The notes under the pieces: generated by a model
What the model was told of the DNA's origin: nothing
What the model saw: only the letters and a program-made list of their open reading frames with translations
Database searches by the model: none
Shown: one piece after another, positions 52,941 through 62,760 of the stretch
Layout: every line of letters starts with the position of its first letter
Position numbering within the stretch: the first letter of the stretch is position 1
Made by a program: the position numbers and the translations under genes
Assembly: GCA_025201365.1 (NCBI GenBank)
Contig: JAIXMF010000002.1
Location: 1,240,001-1,304,000, forward strand
Origin: Syncephalis plumigaleata
Lineage: Eukaryota > Zoopagomycota > Zoopagomycetes > Zoopagales > Piptocephalidaceae
Reading direction: 5' to 3'
Length of the DNA: 64,000 bases

Positions 52941-55811
52941 TTATAACATGAAGTTATAAAAAGCATAGTCAAATGGATGAGGGACATATTCTGGCCGCGC
53001 GTACCTTTGCATCGAGCTTATGGTCTCCCATAGACCATAATGCATGATTCGCGAAGCGTCTACACCAATACTGTGTGTAGCTGAAGTGAATGTACGTCGA
53101 ATGCTATGGGACATCATCGAATTAGCAACGGCTGCTGGCACGCCCGCTTGCTTTAACACCTCTCTTAGAATCCCCGTAACTGTAACACTGCTCCTAAATA
53201 TCTCTTTAGAGGAGAACACGGGAACCCAAAACGTTGGTTCCGTGTTGTTGATGTATGATGCCGACTCCAGGTATCGGCGAATGAGGGGGGCGGCGATGGT
53301 TTTAGTGGTGTCGATGTTGATAGGCCGTCCAGGTTCATGCGTATGACGCTTAGAACCATGAACCACTACCCGTAGGGTAGGGCCTACCAATTGCACGTCA
53401 CTCTTCTGAAGTTTCATCAGAGAGGACGCGCGCAATCCACACAATAAACCTACTAAAACCACCACCAGGTCGCGCAGCTCCTTTTGGCTTGGAGACTGCG
53501 TATCCCCCGACACCAATGGGGCCAGCCAGGAGGATGCGAAAAAGTTGTGATTGGAGGATACGGTGGGTCGTTCCGAGTACGACCACGACGCGTATCCTCT
53601 AGTAAGTTGGGTAACCAACGAGCCCTCGATTTCCGGGAAACCGAGATGCTCGTTGATTGACCGTAGCGCCGAAAGACGCGATTGAATTGTGGATGGAGCC
53701 AGTTCTCGCAGACTGGCTGTGGCGATGTAAGCTGCTAATGTACCCACCTGCAAAGGGAATGGCGGCTCGTTATGTAACTCACAAAAACGCGTATAATTAG
53801 TCACATGCGAAGTGTATGTATTCCACGATGCTGCTGTATACTGCCGTTCGAATAACAACATAAGCCGCTCACGCTGCTCATCGCTCACGTTGACAGGTAG
53901 ATTCAGTTGTTGCATCCAACTTCGCACCATCTGGGCGCGCAAAGTCTCGCTCCGTCCAACCGGGCTACCAATATCTTCCAAGCGGGATTGACGAGAGGCT
54001 CCGGCATTACGTCGGTGTTGGACAATATGTTCGCCCATACCCGAGGTGAGTCTACCTCCAGTGTGGAAACCATCAGCTTGAGCACCAACGGCCACCAAGG
54101 CTGACTGGTCCATTTGGGCAATAAGACGGTAGCCTGCGCCTGATCTCGCACCAGCTTGTTGAGGATTACCCCGATGAGTCCGAAAGGAGGGTTGATGAAG
54201 TTGTTCTCCCCTTTCCATGACCACTGTAGAGCGTCCACTCCTTCGCAGCCATCGTTGACGTTGAGCGAGTTGTAGCGCGGTAGCTGTGCGTTCCATCCGG
54301 CTGCGAATCGATCGATTGTGTGAGGTCCGTATGCGTCTTCTATCTCCTGAAACATTGCTTTGGGTAGTTGCCAATCTGATTTTTGTATTATTCGCGACAA
54401 GAAATCCGCTTCTACGTTGTATCTTCCTGGCAAATATTGAATCAACCCCAATAGCTGTATCTTGTTTCGTTGACATAGCTCCCATACGCGTCTCACGATG
54501 CTGTGCAAGGAAGCGCTGGAAGATGCGTGTGCATTTAGCGCGCCAATCGATGCCTGCGCGTCCATTCGGGCCTGTGCTGTGGAATTGTGTAGGAAAGTCT
54601 TGAAGGCCGTTACGCCGTATAAAAGCCCCAACGCCTCTCGATGGACAATGTGCAACTCTTTCTCCTCCTCTGACCACTGACCGTAAGCTAATCTTTCCCG
54701 TCCTCCTTCTTCCACCATTGTCGCTCCCCACCCTTCGTCTGACGCGTCGGTAGTAATGGTGAACTGTGCTGGACGTTGCTTTATCGGTGCGGCTGGCTGA
54801 TCGCTCACGATTCGTAAGATTCGTCGCATCTCCCGTATACTGGCGTTGCTGACCTTGACTTTGACCTTCCAACTTTCCTTTCCGCGTAGATCGTTGTATA
54901 GCGCTCTGAGATGTATCATGATGTATGGAATCGCGTGTCGCGCGGCTATGACAATGCCTGTTACTTGAGCTAACTGCTTTGCGTCGAGCTTTCGCGTTTT
55001 CTTGGCACACTCTTTTAAGGCGTGTAATAAAGTAAGCTTTATTTTTTCGCGATACGCGTCGGTTAATTGAAACTCCATCTTTGCAAAATCTAACCGATAA
55101 CCGAGATGATCTATGACTCGCGTAGGTGTCCAAGTACATTTTGTTGGATGCGCTCGTAGACCTAAGCTCCTCAACAATAGCTGTACCTTTTGTGGCCATC
55201 TTTCCTTCTTCTGCTGATGGTCGAGTAGGATCAGAAAATCGTCCAAGTAAGCTAGACACCGCAGACCTAGCACGCGCAAATGCTGTACCATGGGTCGCAT
55301 TACCTTGACGAAGAAATAAGGAGACAGGTTCCAACCGAACGGTAGAGTCTGATACTGGTAATACCTTCCTAGTATCTTCGTTTGGAAGTACTGTTGCTGA
55401 CTGGGCCTGATTCCTACTGCTAGATAGCCGTCCTTTAAATCGAAGGCGATAGCGGAGTCGTTGGGTTGTGCCAGATATTTTAACACGCGCAGGTCTTCGT
55501 ATCGCATAGGCATTTCCTGACAATGCTGATTCAAATAACGTAGGTCGATTATCAGTCGATAGCCTTGCGGTTTGCGAGGAATCAAGAAGGTTGGTGAGAC
55601 GTATTTGGCTTGACTCTCTGGGATTTCGATTATTGCACCGGCTTGCAACAACCGTTGAACTTCCAATTCGAGGAACTGGACTTCCGCTGGGTCGCGGGCT
55701 TGGTAGGATTGATGATGAAAAGGTGAGGGCGCGCCTGCTGCCGCCCAAGGTACCGTCACACCACGCCGGATCCACTTCAACACTCTTCCGCTCGCCCCTA
55801 TATGATGCCAC
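52941..55811 (-). CDS. Long overlapping frame ending in tyrosine recombinase
   Basis: The final ~320 residues are the recombinase: core-binding helices (YTAASWNTYTSHVTNYTRF), first Arg in LLCGLRASSLMKLQ, the HSIRRTF box, and LWETISSMQRYARPEY with the nucleophilic Tyr. As in the DIRS element at 43610, the frame is also open across almost the whole RT region, where it is Arg/Ser-rich with no known domain. The true start of the recombinase is unknown. Confidence 0.75.
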   Translation of the reverse strand: MASYRGERKSVEVDPAWCDGTLGGSRRALTFSSSILPSPRPSGSPVPRIGSSTVVASRCNNRNPRESSQIRLTNLLDSSQTARLSTDNRPTLFESALSGNAYAIRRPARVKISGTTQRLRYRLRFKGRLSSSRNQAQSATVLPNEDTRKVLPVSDSTVRLEPVSLFLRQGNATHGTAFARARSAVSSLLGRFSDPTRPSAEEGKMATKGTAIVEELRSTSASNKMYLDTYASHRSSRLSVRFCKDGVSINRRVSRKNKAYFITRLKRVCQENAKARRKAVSSSNRHCHSRATRDSIHHDTSQSAIQRSTRKGKLEGQSQGQQRQYTGDATNLTNRERSASRTDKATSSTVHHYYRRVRRRVGSDNGGRRRTGKISLRSVVRGGERVAHCPSRGVGAFIRRNGLQDFPTQFHSTGPNGRAGIDWRAKCTRIFQRFLAQHRETRMGAMSTKQDTAIGVDSIFARKIQRRSGFLVANNTKIRLATTQSNVSGDRRRIRTSHNRSIRSRMERTATALQLAQRQRWLRRSGRSTVVMERGEQLHQPSFRTHRGNPQQAGARSGAGYRLIAQMDQSALVAVGAQADGFHTGGRLTSGMGEHIVQHRRNAGASRQSRLEDIGSPVGRSETLRAQMVRSWMQQLNLPVNVSDEQRERLMLLFERQYTAASWNTYTSHVTNYTRFCELHNEPPFPLQVGTLAAYIATASLRELAPSTIQSRLSALRSINEHLGFPEIEGSLVTQLTRGYASWSYSERPTVSSNHNFFASSWLAPLVSGDTQSPSQKELRDLVVVLVGLLCGLRASSLMKLQKSDVQLVGPTLRVVVHGSKRHTHEPGRPINIDTTKTIAAPLIRRYLESASYINNTEPTFWVPVFSSKEIFRSSVTVTGILREVLKQAGVPAAVANSMMSHSIRRTFTSATHSIGVDASRIMHYGLWETISSMQRYARPEYVPHPFDYAFYNFML

Positions 55812-55891
55812 CGTTTCCAGGCCGATCTTACACTTAAGTGCAGGGGCCGATCGCCTGGAGGTGGCGAGTTCGAATCAGGCATGACCGGCAC
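53903..55891 (-). CDS. Reverse transcriptase, RNase H and methylase-like protein, 662 aa
   Basis: RT motifs are YRLIIDLRYLNQHC, IAFDLKDGYLAVGI, LPFGWNLSPYFF and CLAYLDDFLILLD. RNase H has ITTDASDEGWGATM. Downstream IDRFAAGWNAQLPRYNS and FINPPFGLI match the Dam-like methylase part (NPPF motif) of DIRS/Ngaro-type elements. Confidence 0.9.
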   Translation of the reverse strand: MPVMPDSNSPPPGDRPLHLSVRSAWKRWHHIGASGRVLKWIRRGVTVPWAAAGAPSPFHHQSYQARDPAEVQFLELEVQRLLQAGAIIEIPESQAKYVSPTFLIPRKPQGYRLIIDLRYLNQHCQEMPMRYEDLRVLKYLAQPNDSAIAFDLKDGYLAVGIRPSQQQYFQTKILGRYYQYQTLPFGWNLSPYFFVKVMRPMVQHLRVLGLRCLAYLDDFLILLDHQQKKERWPQKVQLLLRSLGLRAHPTKCTWTPTRVIDHLGYRLDFAKMEFQLTDAYREKIKLTLLHALKECAKKTRKLDAKQLAQVTGIVIAARHAIPYIMIHLRALYNDLRGKESWKVKVKVSNASIREMRRILRIVSDQPAAPIKQRPAQFTITTDASDEGWGATMVEEGGRERLAYGQWSEEEKELHIVHREALGLLYGVTAFKTFLHNSTAQARMDAQASIGALNAHASSSASLHSIVRRVWELCQRNKIQLLGLIQYLPGRYNVEADFLSRIIQKSDWQLPKAMFQEIEDAYGPHTIDRFAAGWNAQLPRYNSLNVNDGCEGVDALQWSWKGENNFINPPFGLIGVILNKLVRDQAQATVLLPKWTSQPWWPLVLKLMVSTLEVDSPRVWANILSNTDVMPEPLVNPAWKILVARLDGARLCAPRWCEVGCNN

Positions 55892-56900
55892 CGCCCGCCG
55901 GACCGCCGTTTCGAGTTGTATTGGCGGGTTTCTTGGCGTCGGTAGCCGTGGAAGCCTTTGGTTTGCTGCTAGACGATTGGTTTGCAGTTCGATGAGCCTG
56001 CATACTTTCCTTCTTCCTCAGCGCACGGAGTATCTCAGCTTGGGTATTGTATGTGTATCGAATCATACCGACCGAATCCAATCTAGACTCCACCTGTCGA
56101 ATAGCGTCGTCGTTCAAATCCAAACGAGCTCTCACCATCGAATAGCGGGTAAGTACGGTACGCTCTATCACCTGTAGGATGCTGGCTACTATCAAATACC
56201 CAGGCGATCCTTTCTTCAACTCAACGTTCCAAGCTGACCATGCTTGCATGGTTCTGATGATGTACAAAACCAGCGATAACATCGCGCGTCCCTCCCGCTG
56301 TCCTTCTCCCGTTAACTTTGGGAAAATTTCATCGTGAATGGTTGAGAGATTTTGCGGTCGTGGATCCACATAATTAACAATGGGAATAAAACCCAAGAAG
56401 GGAGTCAATAATTTGTGCGTCTGAGCATATTCCGACGGCGATTCGTAGAAACGCGTAATCCGAAGCAAAAATTCGACAAGTTCTGGCGATGTTGGATCGA
56501 ACTCCACTGGAACTTCCGCTTCTTTTTCGTTTGCAATTTTTTCATTCCCACGAGGGTCCTCGTCCTCGGACGCTTCATCAGGGTCTAGCTGATTCTCGCT
56601 CGCCTCCCGCTGTTCCCTCTCGCGTTGCATAATTTGTGCAACCTGTCGTGCCCGTTCAACATCTTGGACACCCTCCTGTATTAGACCGGGTGCTTCGGCC
56701 TCCTGACTAACACCTGCCCTCGTACCGTTCGCCTGCAGACCATTATTGTTTGCACGATCCGAAGCTCCAGTTGGGCGGTGGGGGTTCTGTAACATCCTTT
56801 GAGACACTAGATCTGCTATAGCGGCCATATCCTCCTGACATATGCGCACAGCAGCAGGCTCTTCGTCTTCGAAATTCTGTTGACTTGTCCCGTCTGACAT
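55875..56900 (-). CDS. Gag-like protein of the second YR element, about 340 aa
   Basis: Start at the ATG at 56900 (MSDGTSQQNFEDEEPAA), as the upstream part is AT-rich and atypical. An acidic N-terminal half with a Glu/Arg-rich coiled stretch (ARQVAQIMQREREQREASE) precedes a helical domain with PEYxR-like VDPRPQNLSTIHDEIFPKL. The C-terminus is Ser/Lys/Gly-rich. It overlaps the next frame by a few bases. Confidence 0.75.
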   Translation of the reverse strand: MSDGTSQQNFEDEEPAAVRICQEDMAAIADLVSQRMLQNPHRPTGASDRANNNGLQANGTRAGVSQEAEAPGLIQEGVQDVERARQVAQIMQREREQREASENQLDPDEASEDEDPRGNEKIANEKEAEVPVEFDPTSPELVEFLLRITRFYESPSEYAQTHKLLTPFLGFIPIVNYVDPRPQNLSTIHDEIFPKLTGEGQREGRAMLSLVLYIIRTMQAWSAWNVELKKGSPGYLIVASILQVIERTVLTRYSMVRARLDLNDDAIRQVESRLDSVGMIRYTYNTQAEILRALRKKESMQAHRTANQSSSSKPKASTATDAKKPANTTRNGGPAGGAGHA

Positions 56901-57000
56901 GTTATAAAATAAATATATATGGAAATATAGATAGATAAAGATAAGAATATTCTTCAATAAAAATTTTGACTTGCTAGAACGCTTTATTCAGTTGTTTGCC

Positions 57001-57129
57001 GAGAGATGGCCAACAAACGAATAAAGGAGAAAAGTAGTGGTCGCCGGTGAGCTGGACTCACCGGCTCCTTTATAAAGATTTTTGGCCTCTCATCAATAAA
57101 ACGCTATTTAAAATTAAAATAGCGCTATT
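57001..57129 (-). repeat. Direct repeat, 5' copy
   Basis: 129 bp, the same as the other copy. Hairpin at 57043-57065, TATA-like palindrome at 57068-57077, and AATAGCGCTATT at the outer edge. Confidence 0.9.
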
Positions 57130-57813
57130 GTTTCAGTAGGTTTTAAATGTGTGCTCGTTCATTTCTACTGGAATTGCTGAGGTGTACAAAAAAGGAATCT
57201 CCATGTTCTTTACATTTGTTTAAAAAGTTCAGCTCATGGTCAACATCCGTTAACAGGGAAATACATAGCCATTCATCCATTCACAAAACAACGCCTTTTT
57301 TCTCTCTTTTTTACTGCTGGCAGCATAGTCTATTCTACCGTTCGTGTTCCACGTGGATCTTCTTCTACTATTACAACTACTATAACTAGTATCCACCATT
57401 TATCCATATCCTATTATTCTTGGTTTTCTCGTTCCTTTTTCGCTCACTTTCCGCTAATACACTTACTAATTCAAAGAAGTTACAGTCCGACTCTTCCTCC
57501 ATCAATCTACCATTTACTAGCTGGAATCGTTATCGACATCAGATTATTAAACGTCAACGTGTAAGTATTTCATGCTATGGATTGATACAATAGCACCATG
57601 TGTAGACAAAGAAGAAGTAGCTTGAGCGTTTTTTAATCAATGGCAATGCATTTTCCTCCTTTGTGATTATGCCATTCTCTCGTTCTCCTCGTTTGTCCTT
57701 CTCTTTGTTCTCTACGAAATACATGTGATTGTGACTAGTGCTTCAATACACATACCCTATTCACTTTACATGACGGATGATGCTATTATCATCATCATCA
57801 TCACCATTATATC
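57130..57813. other. Spacer, possibly 5' UTR of a gene beyond
   Basis: A strong donor-like GTGTAAGTATTT near 57559 follows pyrimidine-rich DNA, which could be a plus-strand 5' UTR exon. Gypsy 2 would then lie in its intron. No coding exon is seen. Confidence 0.3.
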
Positions 57814-58007
57814 TGTGATGAAAACATTTTCCTCTTACTTATATTTTTCATGAGAATAGTTCGGTAACGATAACCGAATCGTGAGTACGATTACAACTTG
57901 TTTGTAAAACATTTGTAATCACAATTTATTATAAATACTCTACACATTTATTAAATAAAAAGATTATCTTATCCTTGAACCATTCAGAGCACGTATAGGT
58001 TGTTACA
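57814..58007 (+). repeat. Gypsy 2 5' LTR
   Basis: 194 bp. Inverted repeat TTCGGT...ACCGAA at 57860-57878, TATAAATA at 57930-57937, AATAAAAAG near 57954. Confidence 0.95.
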
Positions 58008-58042
58008 CTGGTAGCAACGGTTTACTTTCCATCGCCATATTG

Positions 58043-58153
58043 CGTTCGTCGCACAGATACCCCTTACGTTTGTCGTACCGCTATTCTTACGATTCGTCGT
58101 ACCGCTATTCTTACGCTCGTCGTACCGCTATTTTTACGTTCGTCGTACTGTTA
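58043..58153 (+). repeat. Tandem repeat in the Gypsy 2 leader
   Basis: About four units of ~24 bp with the core CGTCGTACCGCTATTCTTA, plus a degenerate first and last unit, between the primer site and gag. Confidence 0.85.
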
Positions 58154-58214
58154 ACAGCCAACGTCTAACAAGATTTTAGAATATACTATTTACGTGACTT
58201 CCAACTTTTACATC

Positions 58215-59048
58215 ATGAGTCACGTTCGATCTCCTTTGACCCACACCGAGAAATTCACAGGTAACCCTGCGTACCCAGTGGAGTATTGGTGTAACATGGT
58301 CGACGATGCATGGACATTGGGAGAATGGACAGACGGGCAAAAGCTGGTAATGGCAGCACAGCAATTATCAGGCGCAGCCGCCATCTGGTACCAATCTGTG
58401 CGTGGGAGCGCTAGTCCGTATACTACCTGGCAACAATTCCGCGAGGGAATCTTAGAACGATTTGGCGGAAAGAAATCTGCCGATATCGCACGTCTAGAAT
58501 TAACTAGGCTGCGATGGAACGAAAAGCACGATTTAGAAGAACACATTACCGGTTTCACCGCCTTACACAGTCGCATTCCGGATGCAGCCGACATGGAACT
58601 GGTAACATCGTTTCGACTTACCCTACCCGCGGAATACGTGGCCGATTCCATTCAACACAACGTCAAGAATTTGAACGAGGCATACGCGGCAGCAAGAGCA
58701 TTTTATTATTCAAGGAAACATGGATTACAACAGATAGCACCGCAACCAGTCGTCAAAGCAACAACGGGACCTACGCCTATGGACCTCGATACGCTAGTAC
58801 AAGTTTTAAATAGTCTCGGTTTCAACAACAATCGTAACAGTAATAACAACGCTATACGATGCTACGAGTGCAATGGACGCGGTCACATCGCGCGCAACTG
58901 TAACCAGCGTAAAAACAACAACAATCGCAACTACAATAATAATCGTAATTTCAACAATAACCGCAACTACAACAACAACCAACAAATCAACAATATCCAA
59001 ACCCAAAATGACACTGATAACGATCAGGGAAACGACAACCGTCAGTAA
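58215..59048 (+). CDS. Gypsy 2 Gag, about 277 aa
   Basis: Start at [10 protein letters not shown]; an in-frame ATG at 58194 is possible. A retrotransposon-gag domain ([20 protein letters not shown]) and a CCHC knuckle ([14 protein letters not shown]) are followed by a very Asn-rich tail. Confidence 0.9.
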   Translation: MSHVRSPLTHTEKFTGNPAYPVEYWCNMVDDAWTLGEWTDGQKLVMAAQQLSGAAAIWYQSVRGSASPYTTWQQFREGILERFGGKKSADIARLELTRLRWNEKHDLEEHITGFTALHSRIPDAADMELVTSFRLTLPAEYVADSIQHNVKNLNEAYAAARAFYYSRKHGLQQIAPQPVVKATTGPTPMDLDTLVQVLNSLGFNNNRNSNNNAIRCYECNGRGHIARNCNQRKNNNNRNYNNNRNFNNNRNYNNNQQINNIQTQNDTDNDQGNDNRQ

Positions 59049-59200
59049 TCGAACGCGGCAATATTACTGACGACCGGAACGCCGCTACCGCTCCTACACC
59101 CAAAATTCCCCCGGGATTCGACCTGTTCTCATTAATACAAGGGAATGCAAGCTCCGGAGTTCTTACAGTAGCACCCATCATCAATGGTGTTACTGCACAC

Positions 59201-62200
59201 GTGCTCGTCGACTCAGGCGCTTCGGCAAACTTCATGAACGCTGAATTCGCTGAGAAAGCACAAGTGCGTGTAAGTACCTCGGTTAAGCAATCAAATGTGA
59301 AATTGGGTAACGGAATGGAGTGTGGTGTATCTGGTATTGCTAATAAAGTGCCTATAATTTACGATTATTTTAAAGAAAATGTCGACTTTACTATAATGAA
59401 ATTGGGCAGTTATGATGCAATACTAGGTATGCCGTGGTTACGGAAACACGAGGCACAGATAGATTGGAGTTCAGGTGCCATTGAATCAATGACAAACGCT
59501 ACGGATGATCACTTAGATGATCGAGATGTCAAATCTACACTGATGTCGTTAGAAGAAGTGAAACGGTTAGGAAAAGATGATGTATTTTTATTGGCAATGG
59601 TAAAAGAGGCAAAAGAAGAAAATAACCCATTGCACGGGCGTTACGCCCGATTGTTGAGTGAGTTCGCCGATGTGGGACCGGACGAGTTACCGCCGGGATT
59701 ACCGCCTAAGCGCGATATTGATATACGTATCAATCTAATCCCACATCAGCAGCCACCATTCAGGCCCACATATCACTTAGCAAAGAAAGAATTAGATGAG
59801 TTAAAAAGACAATTAGATGATTTATTAGCAAAAGGCTTTATTAGGCCAAGTACATCACCATTCGGTGCACCCGTACTGTTTGTGAAAAAGAAGGGGGGTG
59901 ATTTGCGTATGTGTGTGGATTATCGAATGCTAAATGCACAAACGATACGTGATCGTTATGCGCTACCATTGATCGACGAATTGTTCGATCAATTACATGG
60001 GGCTAAGGTGTTCTCAAAGATCGACTTGAGAAGTGGATATCATCAAATTAGAGTACATGAAGATGACATTCATAAAACAGCGTTTAGAACGCGCTATGGG
60101 CATTACGAATGGACAGTAATGGGATTCGGTTTAACTAATGCACCATCTGTATTCATGCGTTTAATGCAAAACGTGTTTCACAATTTGCTAGACAAGTGTG
60201 TAGTAGTATTCTTAGATGATATACTGATTTTTAGTAAAAATCATGCGGAACATGAATTGCATTTGAGACAGGTATTAGAATTACTACGTAAAAATAAGCT
60301 TTACGCGAAACTGAGCAAGTGTGAGTTCGGTAAAGAGGAGGTGGAATTCTTGGGACATAATATTGGTTGTGAAGGCATAAAGCCTTTACATGATAAAGTA
60401 GCGGCCATTACCGATTGGCCAGTACCCAGTAATTTGAAGGAATTGCGGTCATTTTTAGGATTAACCGGGTATTATAGACGGTTCATCCGTGGATACGCAG
60501 ATATTGCACGACATCTAAGTCAATTGACTAAGAAGGATGTACCGTTTACATGGGGGGAGGAGCAGCAGTTAGCATTTGATACATTGCGTAAAGCTATCGT
60601 TACTGCACCTGTCTTAGCGATACCTGATGTTACCGTGCCTTTCATCGTCTCTACCGATGCATCCAATTCCGCAATCGGTGCTGTATTGTCTCAAAAGATA
60701 GATGACGTTGAACACCCTGTTGCTTTCATGTCACGTATGTTGAAAGACGCCGAGAAGAACTACTCTACGTACGACAAGGAGATGTTAGCAATCCTTGCAG
60801 CCGTAAAGACATGGCGCCCTTACCTCCTTTATGATCGTTTTACCCTTTATACAGACCATTCGTCACTTACACGTCTACTTGAACAAAGCGTATTGTTATC
60901 ACGACAAAAACGATGGGTCGATATATTGCGCCACTTCAAGATTGACGTCCGTTACAAACCCGGTAGCAGGAACGTCGTAGCTGACGCGTTATCTCGTCGC
61001 ATAGTTGATGTATGTAGTACCTTACAGTCAATCGAGCCTTCCACTTTCCAGCAACGCATTCTGGCAGGATACGATAACGATGATTACTTTACAGGAGTAA
61101 AGTCTATAGTTATGGGGGAGAAGAAAGCCTTTAATAAGGCTACACGTAAGATATTACGGCATTTTAGGTGCGACGACGAAGGATTAATATACGAAATGAA
61201 GGGAGTAGAACCACGATTGTGTATTCCCAACTACGACAATCTCTACCTGGACATATTCAACGATCATCATGATGCACCATTAGCCGCACATTTTGGTGAA
61301 GAAAAGACAATAGCGGCAGTCAAACGCAAATACTATTGGCCCGGTCTATCAAATATGATTAAACGATACATCAAATCTTGTGAGATATGTCAGCGCACGA
61401 AACACTCGCAGCAACTACCTGCTGGTCTTTTGCAGCCCTTACCGATACCCGAAGGAAGATGGCACGACATTTCCATGGATTTCATAGTACAATTACCACG
61501 TACTAAGGCAGGCTATGACGCTATCTTTGTCGTTGTAGATCGTTTCACGAAACGAGCCCACTTCATACCTATGAAGACAACGGCGACTGCAGTTGACGTT
61601 GCGCAGCTGTTTGTCAACAACATCATGCGTTTACATGGTATGCCCCGCTCGATTGTGTGTGACCGCGATGCGAAATTCACAAGCAAATTCTGGCAAGAAC
61701 TACACAAGCTACTCGGCGTTCGTATCCTTATGTCTACAGCCTTCCATCCCGAGACAGACGGCCAAACGGAACGCACTAATCGTACATTAGAGCAGCTGTT
61801 ACGTACCTGCATCAATCATCAGCAGAATGATTGGGATCAACATTTGGCACTAGTCGAATTCGCTTACAACAATGCCAAACAATCGTCAACAGGTTACTCA
61901 CCCTTTTACGCCGACTTAGGCCATCATCCGTACATGCCAGATGATCTGACGCGACCACACAACTTCAAAAATGACACTAACGTAGAAGACACTGTAGCAT
62001 TTTTACAGAAGTTAAATGACATTTATTTAACAACACGAGATGCGCTGAAGAAGGCACAAGGAAGACAAAAGTATAACGCTGATCAGAAACGACGGGAAAT
62101 GGAATTTCAAGTTGGAGATCAAGTTCTTCTGTCAACAAGGAACTTGACACGAGACATGGAGCGTGACAGGCCAAAGTATAAGCTGTCACATCAATTTACA

Positions 62201-62557
62201 GGCCCTTTCAAGATTATAGAGCGCGTGTCAACAGTAGCGTACAAACTACAGTTACCCGATGACATGAGAATACACGATGTATTCCACGTTAGCGTATTAA
62301 AACGATATGAAGCGAATCCAGACGAATTCACTAACCGCTATCCACCACCGCCACCGCCAGAAATAATAAACGGAGAAGAAGAATACGAGGTCGAAGCCAT
62401 TGTAGGCAAACGCGTGAAACGCGGTAAGATACAATACCTCGTTAAGTGGAAAGGATACGCAGACCACGAAAAGACCTGGCAATCCAAAGACGACTTAATA
62501 AATGCGCAGGAGCTCGTTCAGGAATTCGAACACAATGCCGAGTCGGCATTGATCTAA
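59201..62557 (+). CDS. Gypsy 2 Pol with chromodomain integrase, about 1118 aa
   Basis: Protease [13 protein letters not shown] has [15 protein letters not shown] and [12 protein letters not shown]. RNase H has [15 protein letters not shown]. The integrase finger is [11 protein letters not shown] to CEICQ, and its core has [17 protein letters not shown] and [12 protein letters not shown]. The C-terminal chromodomain is [18 protein letters not shown]. Chromodomains of this type can steer integration to marked chromatin. The 5' limit of the pol frame is uncertain. Confidence 0.93.
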   Translation: MLVDSGASANFMNAEFAEKAQVRVSTSVKQSNVKLGNGMECGVSGIANKVPIIYDYFKENVDFTIMKLGSYDAILGMPWLRKHEAQIDWSSGAIESMTNATDDHLDDRDVKSTLMSLEEVKRLGKDDVFLLAMVKEAKEENNPLHGRYARLLSEFADVGPDELPPGLPPKRDIDIRINLIPHQQPPFRPTYHLAKKELDELKRQLDDLLAKGFIRPSTSPFGAPVLFVKKKGGDLRMCVDYRMLNAQTIRDRYALPLIDELFDQLHGAKVFSKIDLRSGYHQIRVHEDDIHKTAFRTRYGHYEWTVMGFGLTNAPSVFMRLMQNVFHNLLDKCVVVFLDDILIFSKNHAEHELHLRQVLELLRKNKLYAKLSKCEFGKEEVEFLGHNIGCEGIKPLHDKVAAITDWPVPSNLKELRSFLGLTGYYRRFIRGYADIARHLSQLTKKDVPFTWGEEQQLAFDTLRKAIVTAPVLAIPDVTVPFIVSTDASNSAIGAVLSQKIDDVEHPVAFMSRMLKDAEKNYSTYDKEMLAILAAVKTWRPYLLYDRFTLYTDHSSLTRLLEQSVLLSRQKRWVDILRHFKIDVRYKPGSRNVVADALSRRIVDVCSTLQSIEPSTFQQRILAGYDNDDYFTGVKSIVMGEKKAFNKATRKILRHFRCDDEGLIYEMKGVEPRLCIPNYDNLYLDIFNDHHDAPLAAHFGEEKTIAAVKRKYYWPGLSNMIKRYIKSCEICQRTKHSQQLPAGLLQPLPIPEGRWHDISMDFIVQLPRTKAGYDAIFVVVDRFTKRAHFIPMKTTATAVDVAQLFVNNIMRLHGMPRSIVCDRDAKFTSKFWQELHKLLGVRILMSTAFHPETDGQTERTNRTLEQLLRTCINHQQNDWDQHLALVEFAYNNAKQSSTGYSPFYADLGHHPYMPDDLTRPHNFKNDTNVEDTVAFLQKLNDIYLTTRDALKKAQGRQKYNADQKRREMEFQVGDQVLLSTRNLTRDMERDRPKYKLSHQFTGPFKIIERVSTVAYKLQLPDDMRIHDVFHVSVLKRYEANPDEFTNRYPPPPPPEIINGEEEYEVEAIVGKRVKRGKIQYLVKWKGYADHEKTWQSKDDLINAQELVQEFEHNAESALI

Positions 62558-62566
62558 GGAGGGGGA

Positions 62567-62760
62567 TGTGATGAAAACATTTTCCTCTTACTTATATTTT
62601 TCATGAGAATAGTTCGGTAACGATAACCGAATCGTGAGTACGATTACAACTTGTTTGTAAAACATTTGTAATCACAATTTATTATAAATACTCTACACAT
62701 TTATTAAATAAAAAGATTATCTTATCCTTGAACCATTCAGAGCACGTATAGGTTGTTACA
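62567..62760 (+). repeat. Gypsy 2 3' LTR
   Basis: 194 bp, the same as the 5' LTR by eye. Confidence 0.95.

Larger units (their letters stand above)
52791..57129 (-). mobile_element. Tyrosine-recombinase retrotransposon with 129-bp direct repeats (Ngaro/PAT-like), 4.3 kb
   Basis: Direct repeats at 52791-52919 and 57001-57129, the same by eye, flank three minus-strand frames: gag-like (56900-55875), RT/RNase H/methylase-like (55891-53903) and tyrosine recombinase (end of the 55811-52941 frame). Order and overlap match YR retroelements, but the termini are direct rather than inverted, which points to the Ngaro/PAT side rather than DIRS proper. The full split-repeat plan (A1...B1-A2-B2) was not found. 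No target duplication is seen, as expected for recombinase-mediated insertion. It looks whole and young. Confidence 0.85.
57814..62760 (+). mobile_element. Ty3/Gypsy chromovirus (retrotransposon 2), 4.9 kb
   Basis: The 194-bp LTRs look identical by eye, and the target duplication ATATC lies at 57809-57813 and 62761-62765. A TGGTAGC-type primer-site-like stretch follows the 5' LTR at 58009, and a polypurine tract (AAGGAGGGGG) precedes the 3' LTR. The leader carries a ~24-bp tandem repeat (58043-58153). Gag (58215-59048) is in one frame and pol (from about 59201 to 62557) in another, an arrangement the family handles by recoding. The integrase ends in a chromodomain. It looks whole and very young. 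Confidence 0.96.

Noticed and set aside
55863-55880. GAGTTCGAATCAGGC, a tRNA B-box-like stretch
   Set aside because: No A box or cloverleaf around it; it lies at the start of the RT frame of the second YR element.
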